DNA of 64,000 nucleotides from Mansonella perstans (Eukaryota > Nematoda > Chromadorea > Rhabditida > Onchocercidae), in assembly GCA_037074765.1 (NCBI GenBank), contig JBAMDO010000010.1, positions 310,001-374,000 on the forward strand. The letters run 5' to 3'. Below are positions 13,981-25,573 of the stretch, in pieces. The notes beneath the pieces are model-generated. The model was not told the origin of the DNA, did not search any database, and worked only from the letters and a program-made list of their open reading frames with translations. The translations under genes and the position numbers were made by a program. Positions within the stretch are counted from its first letter, which is position 1. Every line of letters starts with the position of its first letter.

Positions 13981-15092
13981 TTAGTTGGTTAAGCGTAGGT
14001 GCAAATATCCATTAAAAGAAGCAGAATTTTAATTGTGTTAAGAAATATTTCTTGGAAAATTCCTAAAATGAATGCTTTAAGTGCTCATTAATCATCTTCC
14101 ATAATCTTTCTAATACGTATCGTTTAGAAACAACTTATATTGCTTATTACTCTCGTGATAAATATATGCATAGTTAGGTTATCAAAAATTCAGTTATGCA
14201 ACTATAACTGATCGCTATCGCTATCAAACTGTGATCATAGCACTATTTATGATTTATTTTCATTTTTGAAGACAGTTTGGAAAATTATACATAATTCGTT
14301 AATTATTTGTACTGTAATTAAAACCCATGTCCAAATTCAACTCTACAAATCTTCCAGCTTTCTTTTGCATAGAGTTAACACGTCAAATCCCATCAGAAAC
14401 ACATGGAACACAGAAGACGAGGTTTTCACAAAAAGAAAAGGTTTTTTTCTTTTTTCAAAATAAATTGATTTCCTGGAACAATGCTTCATCAGGATGAACC
14501 ATTGCCATCACGTTACACAGTGTGTAGATACTCTAGATAAGCGAATCTTCTCCCAGCAACATAAATTTATCCATACTACCATCACCGTAATGTACCCCAT
14601 ATTCTCGATGAAATTTCTTCCCTCAGATTCACTGATATCCTTGCTGCAATCGGCCTAAGCTTCATACCACCTTCACCGCATATCTATTCAGTCTTATATT
14701 ATTGACATCCAAGAATCTAAGAAATGGGAATGTAATAGTTCCACTTTGTGCTTCTTATTTTCACAAAACAGTTCAAGGTAATGCAAAAAAAAAAATGATT
14801 GTATCAAATATCCAGTATAGAAAAAAGCTTGCTGTGAGACGTCTTCAACGATTTGTAGAAAAAATGCACTATACTTCTTTTTTTCCGTAATTTAATCACA
14901 AGTTGCATTGCTTTACAAACTAATGAAAATGCATTCATCACTTGACAAATCAATGAAGTGCAGAACAATATAATTTATCAATCAGTAACATAGCCGACAT
15001 AATGATAAATCAGAACAGTGAATAACGGAATAAAAACCAGAACAGGGAACTTCTTCTCGTTTCTCTCACAAAAAAAAAAAAAAAAAAAAAAC
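13981..15092. other. Intergenic region between two minus-strand genes
   Basis: About 1.1 kb of AT-rich sequence between the dpy-19 start and the stop of the next upstream gene. It probably holds the dpy-19 promoter and the 3' UTR of the 15 kb gene. Open frames on either strand lack codon-like composition and splice signals. Confidence 0.5.
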
Positions 15093-17042
15093 TTAGTTCA
15101 AAGTTTCAATATAATCCATCTGTCTCTTCAAATTATGCGCTGTCGACTCGGCAATAGTAAGAAGTGGATGATCTTGAATTTCCTTCTCTCCGCGTCCAAT
15201 ATTAACTACCTGAAAAAAATCAACGAACCATGAAACAAACCATTAATGGACAGTGTTGCCAAATCGAAGATAAATGAATCATTTGTAAGAGTTATCCGGG
15301 ATTTGATCTAATTTAAGATTCGTTTCCAAAAAACAAAATGAGTAAAGGTAATTAAACAAGCAGCAAAAAGAAAAATGGGAGGAAGAAAACGAAAATAAAA
15401 GAGACAGAGGGTAGGGTAGGGGGAAGAATTACTACTAACACTAGTATTTTATTAGTGGTTTCTTTGCAACTCTCCAGAAGTTCCAGTCCATAACTTCCGG
15501 CCTTCTTATTACTGTTTTAAAACCAAAACTGAAACAACGCAGCTAGCTATGGAGCGTCCACTACTGTTTCATTCAATTTTCTCTTTTCCATTAATAACTG
15601 CTAAGAAAACATAAACGAAATATTCAATAAGTCATAAAAATTTGTTATGTTCATCTCATATTGTTATCTAAAAAAAACCATGCAAATGCGTTCTTTGCTT
15701 TATGCATAAGTCATAATTCCTCTTCTCTTAACCTTTGCTGCTTAAATTCACAAAGTTCTTTCCTTTTTAGTCAAACACACTCATTACGTGAACAGAGACA
15801 ATCCTTCATTCTCTGGTCCAAAAACGGACTTCCGTGAATAACAACTGTGAAAAAAAATTGACTTACTCCGATGATTTTATCTATTTCCTTTCGTGCGCTG
15901 GCATTTCTAACCAAATCATCTAAAGCAATATTTTTTGCCTTTTCTCTTTGCACACCAACAACTTCCTGCAGTAACACCATTTCTTTACAAATAATGTAAA
16001 CAACACTTCCCAATCAAAAATGGCAGTTCTTACAATGGTGGCTAATAATTTTGTCATAAGATACTTACATCTTGCTTTACAGTGTAGTCTGTTTTGTGTG
16101 ATAACTGACAAGCGCCATTATTACCGTCCAAAGCAAGTCTTACTTTTGCTGTAGCGCTTTTTATCAATGATATTAGTGATTGCTCCATTACTGAAAAAGT
16201 TCTCAATTAATTTTTAAATAAACGCGATCTCAATATGTAATGAAAAAATTCTACCTTAAAAAGCTGATTTCTGTAAACGTTATCTAAAATCAGCTTTCTA
16301 AAAATAATACATAGTGTTCATGCAACAAGTTCACAAAAATTAACCTTTTTCCATAACTTGTGCTACATAACTGTCCTTGTGCTTTCCTAGCACTTCTGAA
16401 AACCGTTCTACGGTTTCGGAATGTTGATAAGCTTCTTCCATTTTGCTTCCTTTACTGCATAAAATATTAGAGGTAAAAACATCTTCAAACGCAAAAAAAG
16501 ACCAATTAAATGCTTTAAAATTGAAGTACTTTTACATTTGAAATAAAACCATATTGCTCAAATACTCTTCATTCAAGTCTCACTATATAACTGAATATAA
16601 CATAAATGAAATGAATTACTTTTGATCCTCATCCGAAAGGCGCATCAACGACAAATGTAAACTTCCAAATAAAAAACTAATAATTAATGCTATTTTGGGA
16701 CTGAATCCACTTCCACGTCTGAAATACAATTAACTGTTGAAATATTCCAGTACAACCAAGTTTTAATTTATTTCAACTTGAGAGAATGACTAATTTTTGC
16801 CGAACTTTTTTAAAAAACAGCCTCGAGAAAGAATCTTAGGCATCTCATGATAATAATAAATACCCGAGCAAACCACAACATAATAGTTGAGTTCCAATCT
16901 TTTTTTTGTCTTTCAAATTGACACAAACTTACGTGTCAACTAGACATTCAGCATCGCTCGCCGTAGTATGCAGTGTAAACACTGACTTGCAACGGCGACA
17001 AATATCTCGGTAGTATCCAATACTAAACGCATCGAAAATTGC
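15093..17042 (-). CDS. Unrecognised single-pass membrane, coiled-coil protein (5' end missing)
   Basis: Six exons, 5' to 3': 17042-16933, 16718-16620, 16454-16345, 16190-16069, 15965-15867, 15209-15093. All have GT-AG sites and matching phases and give 218 aa ending DYIETLN. What can be seen: a Cys pair near the N terminus (DICRRCKSVFTLH), one strong hydrophobic helix (PKIALIISFLFGSLHLSLM), then about 150 charged residues with heptad-like Leu/Val spacing, typical of a membrane-anchored coiled coil. The first exon starts in phase 0 after TTTTGTAG without an ATG, so at least one 5' exon is missing. An 18-nt micro-exon with good sites lies at 17173-17156 (Gln-Gln-Pro-Ser-Lys-Lys), and an ATG follows TTTCAG near 17510, but I could not join them in frame. 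I do not recognise the family and assign no function. Confidence 0.75.
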
Positions 17043-19849
17043 CTACAAAAATTATCCATTGCCTTAAAGTGGTCAGAAATTCAACGGGAACCAGAAAACA
17101 GTGCTCATTTTTCGATTCGATTAACATCATAACTTTTAACTTGATCAATAGTCACCTTTTTAGAAGGCTGTTGCTAAGAATGACTAGATCACATTTTGCT
17201 ATTTATTAGCATGTCTTATGGAAAACGAAAAAAAAAATTTTTTTTGCAATAAACGTTTCTCAGCATAAAAGGATGAGCAGACAAAATTTTTTATCTTTTC
17301 CAAAATGGTAGTGAAACGTAGCACACGCAACACGTCTCTCATGCAATAAAACTTATGTCATTAAAGTGAACAAAAAAAAAAAAAAAAAAAAAAAAAAAAC
17401 CAAAGAAAAAAACCCGAAGATTACTGAACATGTTGACTCTGTCTCAAATCGATTATTTACACTCCACTCATAACATTGCTAAATTCCAATGTTCGCCAAT
17501 ATCATCCATCTGAAACGGAAGAATTGATAAACGGTTAACAAAGAAATAACAAAATCTACGACTTATACAACAGTCCTATCTTGTATCTTTATTCATCCTA
17601 CATGCAAACGATTATTTTTTAATTTCCGTTAAATATTTTCTGACTAACTCTAACTGCCAAGCGTTTTCAATTTCTGTTATATAAACATATTATGTATATT
17701 CTGTGAATTCCACCAATTCATTAAAAACACGCATGAGAGGCGTGTTGTTGACACAATTTCCACGTTTTCAAGTTTTTACCTTACAACTCTTCAATCATCG
17801 TTTTGATCGAAAGTTCCCGATCATTCTCACAAAAATGATGGTTAATGAACTGAATGAATGTAAGATTTCCCATAAACTTTAACTATAATCGAACGATTAG
17901 CCATCTCAACTGAAATCTTACAACTTCCTTTCAACAAATTGCACTCATTTAAAGAAGGAAATGGCAACTTTCGAAGATATTCAGAAAACTCAAAAGACAA
18001 AAAATAAATCAATTGCGAAAATGAGTATAATTGAACTGAAAAATGAGTCTAATTAAACTAAAGACAACATCAACAGGTCATTGAATCAACCGACCAACCA
18101 ATGGACACTTTGACTAGTGGACTATGCAACACTCATGTAACAATGGTATTGATGTAGTTGTAGCAGCAGCAGTATGTGGAGTACAAATCAAAAGGACGTA
18201 CAACGACTCTTCATTGTTAGTTCCTTCTGAAATTTTTTTTTGATGCCACTGCTTTTTTTAACTAACTATTCTTGCAAGGAATTTCGTAAGAATTACCATT
18301 TGATACGTGACGAATTGGAATTGAAATTTTATGGAAATTAGAATTCAATTATTCCAAACAAAAAAAAAAAAAAAAAACTACTTTTTCTTCTTTCAAAAAT
18401 TTTCTGGAATGAATTGTTTATATCAAAATTCATCACATTTTTTTTATACTTATCTTTTAATACTCAATCAAATAAATAGAAAATATCATCCAAGTTAACA
18501 AACAAATGTAAAGTATTTTAGAAACAGCGCATGAAAACATTTTCTTACTTTGTCATCCTATTTATTTCACATCCTAAATTGACATCATGTGAATCAGGTC
18601 TCATGAATAGATGATGGCAATGATATATCAGATGCAGTGATCTCGAGAAAAAAAAAGTTTAGGATGTCAGGATCATCAAATCAATTGCTAGTGTACTCGC
18701 TCGTTGATAATCAGATGAATGGGATTACGGTCAATTGAAGCGAAACTTCAGCAGATGTATTCTAGAGTACTTTGTTAGTGAATATTTATCTTTAATTCAA
18801 TTGCAAATAAATACTTTTTGAGGATAGTGATATTAATTATTCTTATCTTCAGATCGGTATGATTATCGTTTCAGGATTTCAAGGATTTCAGGAAATGATA
18901 ATCGTACACTGATAAGGAAAGCATAAGCAAAGCCTTAAAAATACATCATCTACAACTTTTTAGACTTTTTACATTGTAATAATAATAGCTAATAGAATGA
19001 TTTAATCCAACTATTGGTAACATATTGGTAACCTGTCCAGGAATTGGATAACTGGATTGATTACGTAATTAATAAGAGTGAAGTGAACGTGAACAACGGA
19101 GATTGATCAACATGGTAACTATATACTACAAAGGTACCAGTGAAAATCAATCTCACTTGTCCCACTTCATATAAATGATGGCTATGGGCTAATGATTAAT
19201 ATGGCGGCAGTGGTCATTTACAAATACATCTGACAAATGATGGTCAAAAACCGATATTGCATATGTTCACAAAGACGGGCTCGATATGATAGGTCTGTGA
19301 GTAGATCATAATTTGAATTGAAAATGTATTCGGTAGCCTTGAACAATTTGAAATATCATTAGCGAACGATTGCAAATTTAATTCACAGCAAGACGCTGCA
19401 TTGTTCATACACTCTGAATTGTATTTTTGATTGAAAGAAAAAGTAACAAAAGAAAAAAAAAAAAAGAAAAAAAAAAAAAAAAAGAACTGCGCTATTTCAC
19501 TATTAAATTTAAATTAATGTAGAAATGCCAGCTAAAATCTATAAATTCCTAATCTTGGAACTAGTTATTAGTAAAATTTCGAAAAAGTTTCCATTTTTAT
19601 AAAAATTCAATGAAGATTAAATACGTTGAATTCAGCAGCATTAACTAGTTATGTTGCAAGGGAACCGTGCAAATTTTTGAGTCAAATTAATAACCGGAAA
19701 GATGTTTATTCTTTCAAAGGCAAAATTTTCATCCTTGAAAAAGATAGATAGCATTTTAATATGATATATTTATTTTCCATTTAAAAATATAAGTTAACTC
19801 TGAATTGATGAATGCAACAACAAGAAAGTATAAGGGACAATGTTGGTAA

Positions 19850-20150
19850 TAATAATAATGTTGAATGAGTGGACGATGACAAGCGTTCCCACCCTTTGCT
19901 CCGTCAACAAATTTAGGTGGACAGTGTTGTGGAAAGTGGAAGAAATGCTGCTGCATATAGACGTGTAGAGGTTGAGATGTTGAGTGGTGAAGTGGAAAGA
20001 GAGGAAAAGAGAAATTTGGAGGATTCTCTGGATTATCCCGCCTAAACTGTGGCAAGGTGAGTCGATGAACCAACCCATTTTGGCGGGACATCTGCTGTTG
20101 AATGATCCATTGAAATTGTTCGGATATTATGCGAATCGATCTTTTTTATT
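19850..20150 (-). other. GC-richer island with possible exon
   Basis: This segment stands out from the AT-rich surroundings. On the minus strand an open frame runs about 150 codons from near 20150 with Pro, His, Gln and Phe-rich composition (for example QFRRDNPENPPNFSFP, HVYMQQHFFHFPQHCPPKF). The plus strand also reads plausibly over part of it (GHLLLNDPLKLFGYYANR). I found no flanking exons and no recognisable domain. It could be a terminal exon of a low-complexity protein, a conserved regulatory block or chance. Confidence 0.25.
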
Positions 20151-22064
20151 TGCAAAACCTTATTGTTTGTGTATGTCTAGCTGGATGATCCATCGTCCAT
20201 TTTTGTACATTTTATACAACATATAAAAACACAGGAAAATATTAATTCAAGAAAGATAATGCTGACCCGTATCAGAAGCAATTATCATAGATGATTTATT
20301 AATTCAAGATTTGCTTAAAATATAATAAATTCTGACAACTCTTTTTATCATTCAATTCATCTTACACATCAACAAATAATGCATTATTTGCAATCAAACA
20401 AGTAGTTTTGCTTTTAGTGATGATTGAATTTTGCTTACTTATATTGCTCATATAGGATTAGCTAAAGCAACATACAAATTATGCTTTATGACGTGGATAA
20501 AGTTGAAGTGTGAAAGTATATAAGAAGTATAATTCCTTAGAATGAAAGAGCGCAATAAATTCTATGTTTCCCTTTTTCTCATTCTTTAACTTGAATTTCA
20601 TAAAAATAAATTGAAATAGAAATTAAACAATAAAGTTAGCAAATAATGAAAATATTGGAAACTTAACATATTGTAAATGAAAATGAATTTTGTAGAATGA
20701 TTGTTGTTAATGAATACATTAAAGTAGCTGATAAATTAATGTAAATTTTTAAATAATATCAGTACAAATATTTATGATAAATCATGATAAATTGATTATT
20801 TGTACTTTTTTCCATTCATCAATACATCAATTTTGTTCTAAAAATGAGAGAATCTGTAGAAATGAAATGGCTCAAGTGTAAAAAGCGACGAAAGATCATT
20901 TCATGCCTAACTTTAAAAAAAAAAAAAAAAAATGAATTGTCCTAATAAATATGCCGAAGAATCGTATATAATATCCATTGAAAAAATTATATGTGTATTG
21001 CAATAGTAGTAGTAGTGGGGAATTCTGAAATTTTTTTTTTTTTTTATTTCAGTTCTTTTATATTACTGTAATTTCAAAAACAATTTCATTAAGAAAAGAA
21101 TAATATTAATAGGGAAAAAAATTTTCTAATTTTAAAAGCTTAAAAAAATTCTAAATAGGACATGAAAAGAAATGTTTCTATTTCAATGAAGCCATACTTA
21201 TGTAATTTCTAAAATAAATTGCAATTGTTATCACGATTTATTCACTCATTCCCAATATGACATTCGATGTTATTTGAAATAATTTCATTAATTGATATTT
21301 ATTTATTGCTGAAGTTTATCTGATCTTTCCTGTTAACATTTTTCCTGGTCGATATGATGGTCTTTTACACCCCAAATCCTTTACATAGCGTAACATAAAA
21401 TCTAATATCTTTCAGTTTTCTCTGAAGTCTTAAAAGTTTAACTCAGTTATCATCATTGGCATTTTCAATTTTGTGCTTTACACTGATAAAATGATGCCAT
21501 TAGTGAGGAAGTTTCAGTAATTTGTCAATTTTCTTTAGTTAGGTGTAATAAGGATTGAAAAAAAGGCTGGTTGAAAAAAGTGCATATCATTCTCAGAAAA
21601 TCAAAATTAGGATTTTGTTATTTTTCTTATGAAGACTGATATTGAAATTATTTCATTAATTGAAGAATTGGGTTCTCAGTTTCCGGATGAAGTGAATCGT
21701 GGAGAAAGTTTTTACGGAGATAATTTATGGAAGTGTTTGTTGAAAACTCCAGTACGTTCAAGTGGTACAGTAAAGAAGCTTCACAATCTATGTAAATGTT
21801 AGTCATAGGCCTAAATTTCTGAAGTTACCAGGTATTTTACCTTTTTGCCCTAGCAGTCTAGGATTAGATTACTAATTGCTTTCTGCTGACTGCGCCTTCA
21901 GTAGAGATAATATAAAAACAGAATTGAAATTCTTTAAATCTGTCATTATTAGGCAAAGAATTTACTCCATCACGAAGAAGAACCATTCTTGTGTTTAAAA
22001 TGTTGTGTTTTTGAATTCCTGTTTTAGTGACCACTGATATTAATTTATCATTTAATTGGTAGAG

Positions 22065-22440
22065 CTTTGTGCTCATTTACTTCAAAGCAAAATTGCTACG
22101 GTCATCAACTAATTGTCAAAATGTCCTATAGCTTAAATGCGATTAAATTCGAGAATTATGGAATGAATTTCAATCAGTTTTGAAATATTGCTTTACTTTC
22201 TTGAATAATAAGAAGAGAAACTTCAATTGAATAGTGTCATAAATCTTCAGCCGAATACGCCAAATGCTGTTACTAAATCATTTTCTCCGTTTCTGACAGC
22301 AAAAAAAAATGGCCCCTAATTTTTATCCTTAATGAAGTTCCGTATTATTAAAATTTATACACTAGTACTGTTTTGTACTCATTAATTTCAAAGCAAAATT
22401 GCTAAGGTTAACAACTAATTATTGAAATATCCCGTATCTT
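22065..22440. repeat. Diverged direct repeat pair (about 75 bp units)
   Basis: The segment starting at about 22065 and that starting at about 22366 share a core (CTTCAAAGCAAAATTGCTA-like) and flanking similarity over about 75 bp, at roughly three-quarters identity by eye. They lie about 300 bp apart in non-coding DNA, suggesting an old duplication or fragments of a dispersed element. Confidence 0.6.
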
Positions 22441-23517
22441 GAATTTCCACCATTCCTGATAATACTGTAAATAGCTGCTCTGTTATTATTTTTCTGTGCA
22501 TAAAGTTCTTTTTTTAGTAAAGATGAAGTACTAAAAAAGTCGTACTTTCCAGAGAGTTTTACTAAACTTTATCTCAACAATAAACTTACAAGGCGAAATT
22601 TATAAAAAATTTGATCTGGTTGTATGTTCATCTTTATGATACTTAAACAAAGTTTAAACTCTATAATGATACCTAGAAAGAAATTCACATAAAGCCAATA
22701 ACAGTTTGCCGTTGCCCGTTCTTCCTTCTTTCATTACAGATTGAATACTTTTGCAGCACCGAAATTTATTAGAATTTAAGTTCATTAATAGCAAACTGCT
22801 GAAACAGTATTACTATTGGACAAAAAAGAAGAAAAAATTATTTGAATAAGGCATTATAAATTACAAAATAAATGAATATTAAAAAATTTTCCTATTAAAC
22901 AATTCACTTTATTAATAAGCTGGGATATTTTTGTAATTTACATCTTTTGTTTTCTTTTCATTCCATTTCTATACAACATTTCGAGTTCCATCATTTCCTT
23001 CAGTTAATGTATAATCTTATTTTTCAAGGAAAATGAATTTAACCAATGCTGTATCCTATCCTTAAGGAACAGAAGTAGATACAAAACTAAATGGATTTTA
23101 TATTGCATTACATTTCATAACTACTAGGCTAAATCAAAATGATAGTGTCAAAATAAAAAAAAAAAAAAAAAAAAAAAAAGACAAATTTAAAAAATTATAA
23201 TTATATTTCTATTCGTCTCATCAATAGTTTGTCATTTTGCTGAGAAGTAAGACATTCTTGTAAATGTCATTTGTAACCAGCCCAATGTGTATGGATGAAA
23301 TAACCTCAACTCTTCTTCCATCTCTTCCAATCTTTCATTTTTCATCCCCCCTCCCCAATCATCTTCTTTTAAACTCTACATCAGCAACCTCTTAAAATCA
23401 ATTACCCGAAACTGATTTTCATCTTTCAATATATCGCACTCATTCAACCTCTCTTTATATCATCCAACAGAAAACAGCTTACAGCTTTTTTCTTTCAACA
23501 AATTTCATTGCTTATCA

Positions 23518-23541
23518 ATGGGTCGGTTTCAGAAATTTTCC
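23518..23541 (+). CDS. Candidate 5' coding exon of the FRMD4-like gene
   Basis: A 24-nt open segment begins with ATG (M-G-R-F-Q-K-F-S) and is followed immediately by a GTAAGT donor at 23542. It ends in phase 0, and the first FERM exon at 25574 begins in phase 0 after TTGCAG, so the two join in frame. Vertebrate FRMD4A isoforms also carry a short extension before the conserved start. The support is the donor, the phase and the position only; no sequence conservation can be claimed. Confidence 0.3.
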
Positions 23542-23606
23542 GTAAGTTTTTTTTTTTTTTTTTTTTTTTTTTTCAATTGTTCTAATTAAATAAATAAAGA
23601 ATTCTT

Positions 23607-23805
23607 GAAAGCTGTGATATGAGATTTACAGTGTTGAAAGTTCTGATACGAGATTTACAGTGTTGAAAGTTGTGATATGAGATTTACAGTGTTGAAAGTT
23701 GTGATATGAGATTTACAGTGTTGAAAGTTGTGATATGAGATTTACAGTGTTGAAAGTTGTGATATGAGATTTACAGTGTTGAAAGTTGTGATATGAGATT
23801 TACAG
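23607..23805 (+). repeat. 29-bp minisatellite, about 6.9 copies
   Basis: Six full 29-bp units (starting 23607, 23636, 23665, 23694, 23723, 23752) and a partial seventh to 23805. The third to sixth units are identical, while the first two carry single substitutions. Each unit holds GATTTACAG, which resembles a 3' splice acceptor. The array lies 65 bp downstream of the candidate FRMD4-like 5' exon, inside the proposed first intron. Confidence 0.95.
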
Positions 23806-24713
23806 CAGTATTCAAATGTATCGATCTATTTACATCTCTATTTTTCCCATCTCTCTCCTTTTGTTTCAAAAGTGAGTGACAAAAACTTTTTTTTATAAAG
23901 TTGGTTGATTGGATGATCAAATCAGGAATTTCTATAAATTTATTTCGAACTTAATTAATGATATCTTTATTGGAAATTTACATCCCAATTATTTAATTAT
24001 TGCCATGCAAAATGGTTTGCTGAAATAATGAAACTTTCTGCATCAGAAATAACTCCGGAATTCTGCTTTATGTTGGCATATCCTTCTCGTCTTTATTGCT
24101 TGGATCATTAGATTAGAACGATTAAACAGGAAGTAATTGTTCCAATTATCTGATTTAATAAGATTTAAAAAGGAAAAGTTTTTGGGAAAATTAAAGATAT
24201 CATTGAAGTAAGAGAAACTGTGAGCATTATAAATATTATCAAAATAAATTTTAGAACAAATTCTTTCAAAATATTACAAATATTCTTAAAAATGTCGAAT
24301 TTGCGAAATCTTGGGATTCAATGATAAACAAAAAAATCAAGGTGGCTATTCATGAGAGAAATTTCCTAGGAGAGATATCGAAGTAAAACTTAAGCAAACA
24401 TTTAAACACATTTTCAATTTGAATTGGTCATCGTCTATTATTCTTAGCGGTCAATTTAATAAATTTGTTCCATTTGATTGAATAAAATCTGCGCTTTGCA
24501 CCCTGAATCATTTTACAGTTTACGCTTGCAATCTAGGTTGAGTTTATGTTTGCAACTGCATTGAATATGAATTCAATTTGAATTCCAACTTCAATATTCA
24601 TTGAACTTTAATTTCCTATTTCAAATGTTGCCATTAATTTCAGTACTTCATTTTGTTGCATTTCTCGTCATGAAGAAATCTGTGATTAGAAGATGGAATG
24701 GGAACAGAAAGTA

Positions 24714-24740
24714 TGTCCGTGTCCGTGTTCGTGTGTGTCT

Positions 24741-24790
<50 letters not shown>

Positions 24791-24815
24791 ATGTGTGTAT
24801 GTTGTATGTTATGAT
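24714..24815. repeat. GT microsatellite
   Basis: An interrupted GT run of about 100 bp upstream of the FRMD4-like first FERM exon. Open frames over it (Val-Cys or His-Thr repeats) are repeat translation only. Confidence 0.9.
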
Positions 24816-25381
24816 CAGATCAAAAAGTCTTGGTGGAAAATAGTTTTCAAAGGAGAAAGAAACAAGGAGAAGTAGTTGACAGGAAAGAGGGACAGTGGAC
24901 AAAGGTCAACGCTACAATAATCGTTGCATACATATGGCAGTATTTTTATATCATTGTTCATTACCATTTCTCGTTCTCTTTCTCTTTTTCCCTCGTAACA
25001 ATTTCACAGTTGCTTCTGTATTGTGTCCCTTGTGAAGTCAGGTATTATTGATCTGTCCCTTTTTCCGTCAATCTTTTTTGCGCATTGCACTTCGATACGA
25101 TTTGCTCATTTTCTACAATGTCATACTTTCTTGACATATTTGTCATTGTGCCAAACCCGGGAAAGGGAGAATATTTTTTAGGAGTATTTTTAGAGAATAT
25201 TTTTTTGGTTTTTAGATGTTTATTTGAAGTATTAAACAATCAAAATTAAAATAGAATCCAAAATTCCTTTATTCAACAATGCATCATCTACTATACCTTT
25301 TGCAATATATTTTGTTGGATACAATGAAAGAAATTTTTTTTTTTTTATTGCATCAAAAACATTTTCATCCTGAAATTGACC

Positions 25382-25412
<31 letters not shown>

Positions 25413-25573
25413 CTCACGTATCACTTACATATAATTACTACTTCAATTTCTCGTTAATAACGAGTCGTGAAATTTGATCAAATTCATGAACGCATTGAAT
25501 TTGTATTAACAATGAGAGATGTTTTTTTTTTTTTTTAATACTGTTATCATGATAGCAAAAAAGAGTGTTGCAG

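Larger units (their letters stand above)
17520..23517. other. Long AT-rich intergenic stretch
   Basis: About 6 kb without an assembled gene, between a minus-strand gene to the left and a plus-strand gene to the right, so it probably holds divergent promoter or regulatory sequence. It contains poly-A runs, a diverged direct repeat (22065-22140 and 22366-22440) and one GC-richer island at 19.85-20.11 kb that is listed separately. Confidence 0.5.
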
